Assembly (NCBI GenBank): GCA_026988445.1
Contig: JALSLF010000518.1
Coordinates: forward strand, 1 to 8,701
DNA length: 8,701 nt
Direction: 5' to 3'
Origin: Bacteroidales bacterium
Lineage (GTDB): Bacteria; Bacteroidota; Bacteroidia; Bacteroidales; NBLH01
This document shows positions 1 through 6,203 of the stretch, one piece after another. The notes beneath the pieces are model-generated. The model worked only from the letters and a program-made list of their open reading frames with translations. It searched no databases and was not told the origin of the DNA. The position numbers were made by a program, and so were the translations under genes. Numbering within the stretch: the first letter of the stretch is position 1; the number at the start of each line of letters is the position of its first letter.

Positions 1-2
1 AA

Positions 3-332
3 CAATCACAAAAAAATATTATTGTCAATACCGAGAAAATTATTAGTTTAGGTGATGTTTCTCCGCAATATAAGGAAGTGGAAGAATTTTACCGGCGTGA
101 TTTATACCGGAAAATTAATGAATTTGATCGTTTGAATTGCAATATAGCTCCTGAGCAAAAAGCAATGATAGATAATGAATTACAGCAATTAGACAAAGTA
201 TATAAATCATTACAAGAAGAATTAAAACAAAATCAAAGCGATGAACGAATTATCAACGCTATGATTAATAATTATCAATATAAAATAGAATTTCTTGAAT
301 TGGTTATTGAACAAATTAAAGAAAATTGTTAA
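3..332 (+). CDS. C-terminal part of a probable anti-sigma factor (5' end outside window)
   Basis: The reading frame ending at the TAA at 330-332 is open to the left edge, so this is the end of a longer gene. The GTG at 78 is not a convincing start, because the frame continues upstream through codons at 3-77. The visible ~110 residues are strongly charged and helical and look like a coiled coil (residues such as ELQQLDKVYKSLQEEL). They end in a segment DERIINAMINNYQYKIEFLELV that resembles the C-terminal tail of Bacteroidota ECF anti-sigma factors, which lie between a sigma-70-like gene and DUF4097-type genes. The downstream DUF4097-like gene on the same strand supports this. The zinc-binding anti-sigma domain and any membrane segment would lie outside the window and cannot be seen, so the family call rests on the tail and on gene context. 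Confidence 0.55.
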   Translation, partial: QSQKNIIVNTEKIISLGDVSPQYKEVEEFYRRDLYRKINEFDRLNCNIAPEQKAMIDNELQQLDKVYKSLQEELKQNQSDERIINAMINNYQYKIEFLELVIEQIKENC

Positions 333-377
333 AGGAATGTAAACTTCAAATCGTCCGTAAGGACATTTGAACGTTTG
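329..377. repeat. Hairpin repeat, copy 1 of a tandem pair
   Basis: This is the first of two 49-bp units with a period of 52 bp. It overlaps the stop codon of the anti-sigma-like gene. The unit can fold: AAAC (341-344), TTCAAAT (345-351), one unpaired C (352), GTCC (353-356), loop GTAA (357-360), GGAC (361-364), ATTTGAA (365-371), one unpaired C (372), GTTT (373-376). That gives 15 base pairs with two single-base bulges. As RNA the loop GUAA is a GNRA tetraloop. No T-tract follows, so it is not a standard terminator. Confidence 0.85.
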
Positions 378-380
378 GCT

Positions 381-429
381 TTAAAGGAATGTAAACTTCA
401 AATTGTCCGTAAGGACATTTGAACGTTTG
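381..429. repeat. Hairpin repeat, copy 2 of a tandem pair
   Basis: This second copy is identical to copy 1 at 48 of 49 positions. The only difference is T at 404 in place of C at 352, which is the unpaired bulge base. The same fold forms, with the GTAA loop at 409-412. It lies about 36 bp upstream of the DUF4097-like start codon, so in the mRNA it would be part of the region between two probably co-transcribed genes. Its function is unknown; a palindromic intergenic repeat or an mRNA processing or stability element is possible. Confidence 0.85.
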
Positions 430-465
430 ATTTAGTTAATCAGTTAACTTTTAAAATATATAAAA

Positions 466-1524
466 ATGGAAAAAGGAAGATTAAAAACACTCTTGTTGTT
501 TATGCTTATGTTAACCGGCATTTGGGGACATGCCGAGGACTTTACGAAAACATACCATAAACAATACAAGGCAGATAAAAGTACTACCATGCAGTTGATA
601 AACAAATACGGGGATATGAAAATTATCAACTGGGACAAAAATGAGATTGATATAAAGGTTACCATAACGGTTAAAACATCAAGTCAATCAAAAGCCGAAA
701 GCACTTTCCGTAAAATTGATATTGATTTTAGTGAAAGTGGAAATATTGTTTCTGCAATTACAAGTTTGAATGAATCAATACGGAATACATCTTTTAAAAT
801 AGATTATTTTGTAAAAATTCCGAGCTACATAAATGTTGATTTATCAAATAAATATGGTGATTTATTTTTAAACGAAGTAAACGGACATGCAAATATTCAA
901 GTAAAATACGGTAATTTTACCATAAACAAATTAGGGCGTGGAAATATCAAGCCCTTAAACTATATCTATGTTGCCTATTCCGATACATATTGCGATATTG
1001 ACGAAGCGAATTGGCTGAAAATGGAAGTTGCTTATTCCAAAGTTGCCATTGAAACCGTGCAAGCATTGATGATTGCCAGTAAATATTCAGCACTGAAAAT
1101 AAAGAAAGTCAAATCAATAGTTGCCGAGTCGAAATACGATCATCCTTTTAAAGTAGGTGCTGTGCGCAATTTTATATGCACCGGTGGATATTCAAGTTTT
1201 GAAATATCAAAATTGTATCATAAATTAGATTTAACTGTGAAATATGGTAATTTAGACTTGTTTAAAGTTGATCCGGATTTTGAGTTAATTAAAATTGACC
1301 AACGCTACGGGAAATCGAACCTTCATTTACCGGCAAATGTCAGTTACCAATTAGAAGCCGAGGCAGCTTACGGTTCGGTAAAATATCCTAAAGGATATAG
1401 ATTGAATAAAATTATTGATGGAACCGAATCGCGCGTATGGGGAACTGTGGGTACAAACAAAAATGCCAAAGCAAAAGTGGATGTCAGCAGTCGGTATGGT
1501 AATGTGCAAATCATAGAAGATTAA
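466..1524 (+). CDS. Secreted DUF4097-like beta-solenoid protein
   Basis: This 352-residue protein has an N-terminal signal peptide: basic start MEKGRLK, hydrophobic core LLLFMLMLTGIW, likely cleavage after A23. It should therefore be exported to the periplasm or cell surface. The rest is mostly alternating hydrophobic and polar beta-strands built around a recurring motif (K/A/R/G)-Y-(G/S/D)-x-hydrophobic. Its Tyr lies at residues 48, 130, 148, 171, 190, 207, 224, 242, 260, 281, 302 and 344. Spacing is mostly 17-23 residues (the last step is 42), as expected for turns of a beta-helix. This agrees with the DUF4097/adhesin-like proteins that Bacteroidota encode next to ECF sigma and anti-sigma genes. 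It follows the anti-sigma-like gene on the same strand after 133 bp containing the hairpin repeats. The ATG at 466 is favoured because it gives a complete signal peptide. There is no Shine-Dalgarno sequence, as is usual in this phylum. The molecular role of the family is not established; a link to envelope stress is inferred from context. Confidence 0.75.
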   Translation: MEKGRLKTLLLFMLMLTGIWGHAEDFTKTYHKQYKADKSTTMQLINKYGDMKIINWDKNEIDIKVTITVKTSSQSKAESTFRKIDIDFSESGNIVSAITSLNESIRNTSFKIDYFVKIPSYINVDLSNKYGDLFLNEVNGHANIQVKYGNFTINKLGRGNIKPLNYIYVAYSDTYCDIDEANWLKMEVAYSKVAIETVQALMIASKYSALKIKKVKSIVAESKYDHPFKVGAVRNFICTGGYSSFEISKLYHKLDLTVKYGNLDLFKVDPDFELIKIDQRYGKSNLHLPANVSYQLEAEAAYGSVKYPKGYRLNKIIDGTESRVWGTVGTNKNAKAKVDVSSRYGNVQIIED

Positions 1525-1977
1525 AACCTGAATTGAGCGATTATAATTTTTTTTATCAATAATTCTTAATTTAGCTAAGAAGTTATGAATGCATTATTCA
1601 TCCGAATTTTTGTTATACCTTATTATCTTTCCGTGTATTAATATAATAAGGTAATGAGGTTTATGTATCGCTCTCATCTATTTCTATTAAGGTCTTTACC
1701 CCCCCCAAAAAAAAAATAAGGTTTTGGGGCTGTCTGAAAGAACATTCTGCTCAACAATATACAGGGGGAAACATAAACCTTATTTTATTTTTCTAACCTT
1801 AGTAGAATAAATAAAAAAATAAGCTTATTACCTTATTAAAATATGGCGAGTTTGGAGCGTGATGTTTTAAACAGTGAACCATTGTGTTTGACGAAACAAA
1901 TGATTTTGGGATCACTCTAATTCCTATTGGCTCAGTTGTTCTAAAGTTATGAATGAATGTATTAATTCGAATTCTCA
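1525..1977. other. Gene-free region rich in short repeats
   Basis: This 453-bp stretch lies between two convergent genes, and I see no convincing gene in it. It holds seven copies of the hexamer ACCTTA or its complement TAAGGT between 1617 and 1835; an 11-bp perfect inverted repeat (1616-1626 with 1643-1653); a tract of eight C followed by ten A (1699-1716); and an imperfect direct repeat built on AGTTATGAATG (1581-1591 and 1945-1955). A run of eight T at 1547-1554 follows the DUF4097-like gene without a clear stem. The base composition and repeat density suggest a decayed or regulatory region, but no mobile-element gene is visible. Confidence 0.6.
1616..1653. repeat. 11-bp perfect inverted repeat (TACCTTATTAT)
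   Basis: TACCTTATTAT at 1616-1626 pairs perfectly with ATAATAAGGTA at 1643-1653 across a 16-base loop. The stem is AT-rich and no T-tract follows directly, so a terminator role is weak. A third, inverted copy of the same core (ATTACCTTATTA, 1827-1838) matches 1644-1655 over 12 bp, so the motif is not merely one hairpin. Confidence 0.6.
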
Positions 1978-2544
1978 CTATATCCTCATTCCAATTTTGA
2001 AAGCAATAAATTGGGTTTTATTTGAAGAGCTATTGCCCAGAGAAGGGAAACGCGCATAACTGTACTCAATTTTAGCAAATAAATAAGTTTTATTTTTCAA
2101 ATGCCGGTTTACTCCGAATTCAAACCGTGTTTGATGCCCAAATACACTACCTTCTGTATTATCTATTCGTAATTGGTTAAGCAATAAGCCATATCCTAAG
2201 AATGGAGTGTATTTTTTGTCTTTTCCAATTTCATGACGAACAATCCAGCCGTAGAAAAGGGTCGTGCTGTAAAAGTCATTTTCCGTATCGGGCATAGAAT
2301 AGCTATATCCTAAAGGGACACCGAAATATACAGCACTTTTTTTATAAAATCCGGAAACTTTCCATGCAATTTCTGCTTCAAAATTGTAGCCGTTACTTGA
2401 ATTGTTTGCAAAATCTGAACTAAATGTATTTCTATATCCGAGTGTGAAACTGTATTGTTTGGGCGATTTCTCCATTGGGGCATCTTGTGCTGCCACGGAA
2501 TAGCTAAATAAAAAAAAGCAAAATAAAGTGAAAATTTTAGACAT
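1978..2544 (-). CDS. Small outer-membrane beta-barrel protein
   Basis: This 188-residue protein begins with a signal peptide (MSKIFTLFCFFLFSYSVAA, likely cleavage after A19 before QD). The mature part is a series of amphipathic strands rich in Tyr and Phe (for example YSFTLGYRN, YNFEAEIAW, SAVYFGVPLGYSY, TPFLGYGLLL, TRFEFGVNRH, YLFAKIEYSY, QFIAFKIGMRI). The length and the alternation fit an 8-stranded barrel of the OmpA/OmpW-like size class. The C-terminal strand KIGMRI is typical of beta-barrels, though it ends in Ile rather than Phe. No enzymatic residues are recognisable and the ligand is unknown. It is transcribed toward the DUF4097-like gene (convergent) and is separated from the complex operon by a terminator, so it appears to be its own transcription unit. 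The ATG at 2542-2544 is chosen because it begins the signal peptide. Confidence 0.75.
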   Translation of the reverse strand: MSKIFTLFCFFLFSYSVAAQDAPMEKSPKQYSFTLGYRNTFSSDFANNSSNGYNFEAEIAWKVSGFYKKSAVYFGVPLGYSYSMPDTENDFYSTTLFYGWIVRHEIGKDKKYTPFLGYGLLLNQLRIDNTEGSVFGHQTRFEFGVNRHLKNKTYLFAKIEYSYARFPSLGNSSSNKTQFIAFKIGMRI

Positions 2545-2567
2545 ATCTCTACATTTTTATGAATTGA

Positions 2568-2575
2568 CAAATGTA
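2568..2575 (-). promoter_or_regulatory. Possible Bacteroidota -7 promoter box for the beta-barrel gene
   Basis: On the minus strand this reads TACATTTG, an exact fit to the Bacteroidota -7 consensus TAnnTTTG. It would place transcription start around 20 bases upstream of the ATG at 2544. No good TTTG -33 box is seen at the usual distance, so the call is tentative. Confidence 0.35.
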
Positions 2576-2615
2576 GAAAATTTATTTATTTTGCTTTAGG
2601 CTTATTTAGAATAAA

Positions 2616-2649
2616 AAAAGCGGAAGTACATAAAGTAGCTTCCGCTTTT
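2616..2649. terminator. Strong rho-independent terminator, likely bidirectional
   Basis: AAAAGCGGAAG (2616-2626) pairs perfectly with CTTCCGCTTTT (2639-2649), an 11-bp stem. It can be extended by TAC/GTA inside the loop with one bulge. On the minus strand the stem is followed by a run of T (complement of the A run 2613-2619). It lies 18 bp beyond the stop codon of the flavoprotein gene (2668), so it ends the complex operon. It also lies upstream of the beta-barrel gene and insulates it. Confidence 0.9.
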
Positions 2650-2667
2650 ATTTCAAAATAAAAGAAA

Positions 2668-4449
2668 TTATCCTAATAAATATTTCTCAATACCTTTTAC
2701 AGCATTAAAACCATCGGCAATTGCACTAATGGCATCAGCCGTACGATTTACTGCATCACCACCGGCAAAAATTTTCGGATCGTCTGTTTGTTTGGTTTTT
2801 TGATTAACCACAAACCTTCCACGTTCAAATTTAATTTTGTTTTTAACATCTTCGGGGAAGAATGAATAATCTGCTTCTTGACCAATTGCTGCAATAACAG
2901 TATCGCAAGCAATGTCGGTCTCGCTGCCTTCAATTTGTTGCGGACGTGGACGACCACCTTTTGGGTCAGGAATCATTTCGGCTTTGGCATAGCGGAATGC
3001 TTTTACTTTTCCGTTTTCATCACCAATAACTTCAATGGGTATTCCTTGCGGGATAATATTTACACCTTCGTCCTCAGCACCTTCAATTTCTTCCCAGTCG
3101 GCAGGCATATCTTGTACACGGCGACGATAAACTATATCAACATCAGCACCCAAACGGCGTGCTACACGTGCTGCATCAATAGCTACATTACCACCACCAA
3201 CAACAACTACATGTTTGCCTACATCTACACTGCCTCCTTCATTAATGATTTCAAGGAACTTAACCGCTTGCATCGAGCCGTTTAAATCTTCACCAATCAT
3301 TCCTAACTTCCAAGGCTTTTCAAATCCGATACCAATAAACACAGCATCGTATTTATTGTAAATTTCTTCAAACTGAATATCTTTGCCAACACGCGTATTA
3401 AAGTTGATTTTAACACCGATTTTTTGCATATATTCTACCTGCTTATTAATGCTTTCGTATGGTAAACGGTATTTCGGGATACCATAAAATGTCATACCCC
3501 CACCATGCGATTTGGCTTCGTAAATGGTAACGTCAAATCCGCGCAAAGCGAGATAATACCCTGCCGTTAAACCGGAAGGTCCTGCACCGATAATTCCCAC
3601 TTTTTTACCATTAGGTGCTTCAATTTTCGGGTTTACAATTTCTTTAATCATATCAGCCGTTTTTGCCTGCTCGGTTGCATAACGTTTCAACCAACGAATT
3701 GCAACGGGTTCTCCTCGAACGGCAATAGCACAAACATCTTCACAACGGCGTGTACAAACTTTACCGCACATTTCGGGTAATGGGTTGTTGTCGTAAATAA
3801 TACGGATTGCTTCTTCGTTTTCGCCTCTTGCAATGGCATTAATGTATTCGGGAATGTGCATATGATCAGGACAAACCTCAGTACACAATGAACAACTGAT
3901 ACAACGTTGTGCTTCGGCACGTGCTTCTTCATCGTTATAACCTAAAACAACCTCTGCAAATGACGATACACGTTCTGTTCCATCCATTTCGCGCATAGGA
4001 ACTCGTTGATACATGCTTAAGGATGTATCCACATCACTATGAAACGAGATTTTTTCTTCTGCATCAGGATTATTTTTGCCCGGTGTCCAAAGAAAACTAT
4101 CTGCATCATCGGTAACATAGATATAATCTTTGGTTAAATTTAAGGAACCTGTTGGGCACACTTCAACACATAGAGCACACCAACAACATCTTCCGTTATC
4201 TACACGCGGACGTAATCCTGAATCTCCGTTTTTTCCTTCAATACCTTCGATATGAATCATATCAATGGCTTCGTTCATACAAATTGTAGAACAATTTCCG
4301 CAACCGATACATTGGTCTAATTTATTGAAGTGCAATCCGCGATAGCGGTCAGCAGCTTCTTTTGTATAAGTTAATGTATGCGGTTTTCTTCCGAACTGTT
4401 GTAATCCGGTAAGCGGTGATAATAATCCTTTTAAATCAAAAAAGCTCAT
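2668..4449 (-). CDS. Fused NuoI-like ferredoxin and GltD/NfnB-like FAD-NAD(P)H oxidoreductase
   Basis: This 593-residue protein probably passes electrons between NAD(P)H, FAD and the iron-sulfur chain of the complex encoded upstream. Residues 47-57 (C47, C50, C53, C57) and 88-98 (C88, C91, C94, C98) form two CxxCxxCxxxC motifs, the double [4Fe-4S] pattern of NuoI/EchF. Residues 183-193 (C183, C186, C189, C193) and 228-240 (C228, C232, C236, C240) form the iron-sulfur domain found at the N-terminus of GltD-type subunits. An FAD Rossmann motif (GIIGAGPSG) lies near 285-293, and a second nucleotide motif (VVVVGGGNVAIDAAR) near 414-428 is followed by YRRR (441-444), which may favour NADPH. The closing FAD motif IFAGGDA is near 560-566. 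It is the last gene of the operon, 32 bp after the NuoD-like gene, at the position of EchF in Ech hydrogenases. Alone it could be mistaken for a glutamate synthase small subunit, but the NuoI-like front and the neighbours argue against that. The first cluster ends C57-Met rather than Cys-Pro. Confidence 0.88.
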   Translation of the reverse strand: MSFFDLKGLLSPLTGLQQFGRKPHTLTYTKEAADRYRGLHFNKLDQCIGCGNCSTICMNEAIDMIHIEGIEGKNGDSGLRPRVDNGRCCWCALCVEVCPTGSLNLTKDYIYVTDDADSFLWTPGKNNPDAEEKISFHSDVDTSLSMYQRVPMREMDGTERVSSFAEVVLGYNDEEARAEAQRCISCSLCTEVCPDHMHIPEYINAIARGENEEAIRIIYDNNPLPEMCGKVCTRRCEDVCAIAVRGEPVAIRWLKRYATEQAKTADMIKEIVNPKIEAPNGKKVGIIGAGPSGLTAGYYLALRGFDVTIYEAKSHGGGMTFYGIPKYRLPYESINKQVEYMQKIGVKINFNTRVGKDIQFEEIYNKYDAVFIGIGFEKPWKLGMIGEDLNGSMQAVKFLEIINEGGSVDVGKHVVVVGGGNVAIDAARVARRLGADVDIVYRRRVQDMPADWEEIEGAEDEGVNIIPQGIPIEVIGDENGKVKAFRYAKAEMIPDPKGGRPRPQQIEGSETDIACDTVIAAIGQEADYSFFPEDVKNKIKFERGRFVVNQKTKQTDDPKIFAGGDAVNRTADAISAIADGFNAVKGIEKYLLG

Positions 4450-4481
4450 GCTTTTATCTTTTAAAGTTTTTAATTTAATTT

Positions 4482-5588
4482 TTAGCGTTCAATTTCGGGC
4501 GGACAAGTACCTAAACTGTTCATTATAAATGAAACATCGGCAATATTTTCACCAACCAAAAGGTTTTCAAGCAGAGAAACACCATGAACATAAGCCGGTC
4601 CTTTTACATGTACCCTGCGCGGCTTATCCGAACCATCGCTAACCATATAATAGGCAAATTCTCCACGTGCCGATTCGGTTTTTACAAAGGCATCTCCTTT
4701 TGGAACAATCCACTTCATCGGGTTAGGTACTTTGTTGTAAACTTCTCCGGCAGGCATTTTTTCAATAACCTGACGAATAATTTTTATCGACTCTCTTATT
4801 TCAAAACGACGCACCAAAGCTCTTGCCCAAACATCACTTTTCCCTTCAATTTTTGGAACTTCAAAATCCAATTTGTCATATACCTCATAAGGGTCGTCTT
4901 TACGAACATCCGATTGAATACCACAACCGCGCAAAGGTGGGCCAACCACTCCCCATTCAACAGCTTTTGCCGGGTCAATAATACCTACGCCTTGGGCACG
5001 TTGTTGAAAAATACTGTTCTCAAACATTAATTTATCGTACTCATCCAATCTTTTTTCTAAATAGTCCATGGTTTTGAGGACTTTATCGGCGAACCCTTCG
5101 GGTAAATCTCTACGAACACCACCGGGCCAAATATACATATGGTAAACACGACCTCCGGTAAGTTCTTCAAATAAATCTAAAATATAGTTTCTGTCGCCAA
5201 CTGACCATTGTCCCATAGTGTATAAACCTGCCGAGCCGTTTTGACCTCCGTACCATAACAGGTAAGATGCGATACGTGCCAATTCAAGTACCATTACCCT
5301 TATGTATTTTGCACGTTCAGGCACTTCACGTCCTTCGATTTCTTCAACGGCACGTGAATAGTTTTCTTCGTTCGGGTCGGGTTCGGGAACACAAATACGA
5401 CAAACAATAGTAAAACTTTGCAGCCAGTTACGGCGTTCCATTAATTTTTCAAATCCACGATGCAAGTATCCTACATGAGTTTCGGCTTTTACAACTGTAT
5501 CGCCTTTAACTTGCAATTTAACCATCATGTTACCGGTAATACCGGGGTGCTGTGGTCCTAAATATATTGTTGTAGTTTCTTCTCTCAT
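4482..5588 (-). CDS. NuoD/EchE-like large catalytic subunit with altered active site
   Basis: This 368-residue protein belongs to the complex I 49-kDa / group 4 hydrogenase large-subunit family. The N-terminal GPQHP (11-15), HVGYLHRGFEKL (38-49), the LRGCGIQSDVRK segment (219-230) and the terminal ER are family hallmarks. Key positions differ from both classic types. The first hydrogenase cysteine pair survives as C63-R-I-C66, but the usual following His is absent. The C-terminal pair is C362-P-P-E365, so Glu replaces the last Ni-ligand Cys. The complex I quinone-site His of HPxxHG is Thr18, and the quinone-site Tyr position (DYLHSF) is Trp55 in NWLQSF. It is therefore neither a standard hydrogenase nor a standard quinone reductase, and resembles Ehr/Mbx-type relatives. 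Its start codon overlaps the stop of the NuoC-like gene by 4 bp (ATGA), indicating translational coupling. There is no sign of a C-terminal maturation peptide. Confidence 0.88.
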   Translation of the reverse strand: MREETTTIYLGPQHPGITGNMMVKLQVKGDTVVKAETHVGYLHRGFEKLMERRNWLQSFTIVCRICVPEPDPNEENYSRAVEEIEGREVPERAKYIRVMVLELARIASYLLWYGGQNGSAGLYTMGQWSVGDRNYILDLFEELTGGRVYHMYIWPGGVRRDLPEGFADKVLKTMDYLEKRLDEYDKLMFENSIFQQRAQGVGIIDPAKAVEWGVVGPPLRGCGIQSDVRKDDPYEVYDKLDFEVPKIEGKSDVWARALVRRFEIRESIKIIRQVIEKMPAGEVYNKVPNPMKWIVPKGDAFVKTESARGEFAYYMVSDGSDKPRRVHVKGPAYVHGVSLLENLLVGENIADVSFIMNSLGTCPPEIER

Positions 5589-6169
5589 TTTCTTGAAAAT
5601 TTCTTAGCAAATTCAGGAATTTCTTCACCACTTCTGTTGGCTATTTCTTCTCTAACATCTTTTGCATCTTCCCTGCCCGGACGATGAAAATAGTGCTCAT
5701 CTACATATTCTTTAGTCTCAAAATCACGGCGCATTGGCGGAATATCTTGCCAATCTTCAAGAATGAATTCTTTGGCAGCCACCAATCCGGGAAATTCAAT
5801 GCCGAACATTTCTCTTATTTCGCGTTCGTAAGTATTGGCTTGACGCCAGATGTAGTCAATGTTTGGAAGTGTCGGATTTTCTCTTTTGGTACGAACTTTA
5901 ATTAATAAATTAATTTTTTCTTCCGGATTCCAAAGAATATAAACTACTTCAAATTCACCTTCTTCTAACCAATCTACGCAACTCATGTGCGAAAAATGAA
6001 TATAACCCAGCTTATCTTTGGCAAAAAGCAAAACTGAAGGAATAATATCATTACTGCTTAGTACCGCCTCAACACGTTTGCTACGCACAACACGTGCTTC
6101 AAGCCGCGTAAAGTCCAAACTAAGCGTTTCTGCCAATTGTTGTTCTTTTTCTAAATTTATATTGTTCAT
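5585..6169 (-). CDS. NuoC/EchD-like peripheral subunit (30-kDa family)
   Basis: This 194-residue protein carries the signature of the complex I 30-kDa subunit: YEREIREMFGIEFPG at 114-128, followed by the PPMRRDF segment (144-150) that corresponds to the PLRKDF region of NuoC. Such subunits bind no cofactor and scaffold the NuoD/NuoI junction of the peripheral arm. The C-terminal ~40 residues (from ETKEYVDEHYF to the end) are a charged extension. The gene lies between the NuoB-like and NuoD-like genes, exactly as EchD lies between EchC and EchE. It is a separate gene, not fused to NuoD as in some bacteria. The ATG at 6167-6169 is the first in frame and has no Shine-Dalgarno sequence. Little alternative is likely. 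Confidence 0.87.
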   Translation of the reverse strand: MNNINLEKEQQLAETLSLDFTRLEARVVRSKRVEAVLSSNDIIPSVLLFAKDKLGYIHFSHMSCVDWLEEGEFEVVYILWNPEEKINLLIKVRTKRENPTLPNIDYIWRQANTYEREIREMFGIEFPGLVAAKEFILEDWQDIPPMRRDFETKEYVDEHYFHRPGREDAKDVREEIANRSGEEIPEFAKKFSRK

Positions 6170-6203
6170 AAAATGAAAATTTTAAGTTCTCAGCATATTT
6201 TAC

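Noticed and set aside
78..332. A complete 84-residue gene starting at GTG 78
   Set aside because: The frame is open upstream to the window edge with plausible coding sequence, so a truncated longer gene is more likely.
435..448. Inverted repeat GTTAA-TCAG-TTAAC upstream of the DUF4097-like start
   Set aside because: Five AT-rich base pairs are too short to support an operator call without other copies.
1563..1581. TTCTTA...TAAGAA as terminator of the DUF4097-like gene
   Set aside because: The stem is only six AT-rich base pairs and no T-tract follows it.
1726..1740. GGGGCTGTCTGAAAG, similar to the GGGCTGTCTCAAAA-type ends of some insertion sequences
   Set aside because: No matching inverted end, target duplication or transposase remnant was found nearby; a short resemblance only.
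2878..3285. Plus-strand open frames inside the operon (for example 2878-3285, 4584-5030, 8129-8573)
   Set aside because: They are antisense to strongly conserved minus-strand genes, have odd composition and show no family motif.
2668..3600. Calling the flavoprotein a glutamate synthase small subunit (GltD)
   Set aside because: The C-terminal two thirds look like GltD, but the NuoI-like front with two extra cluster motifs and the position as last gene of a complex I-like operon point to a different role.
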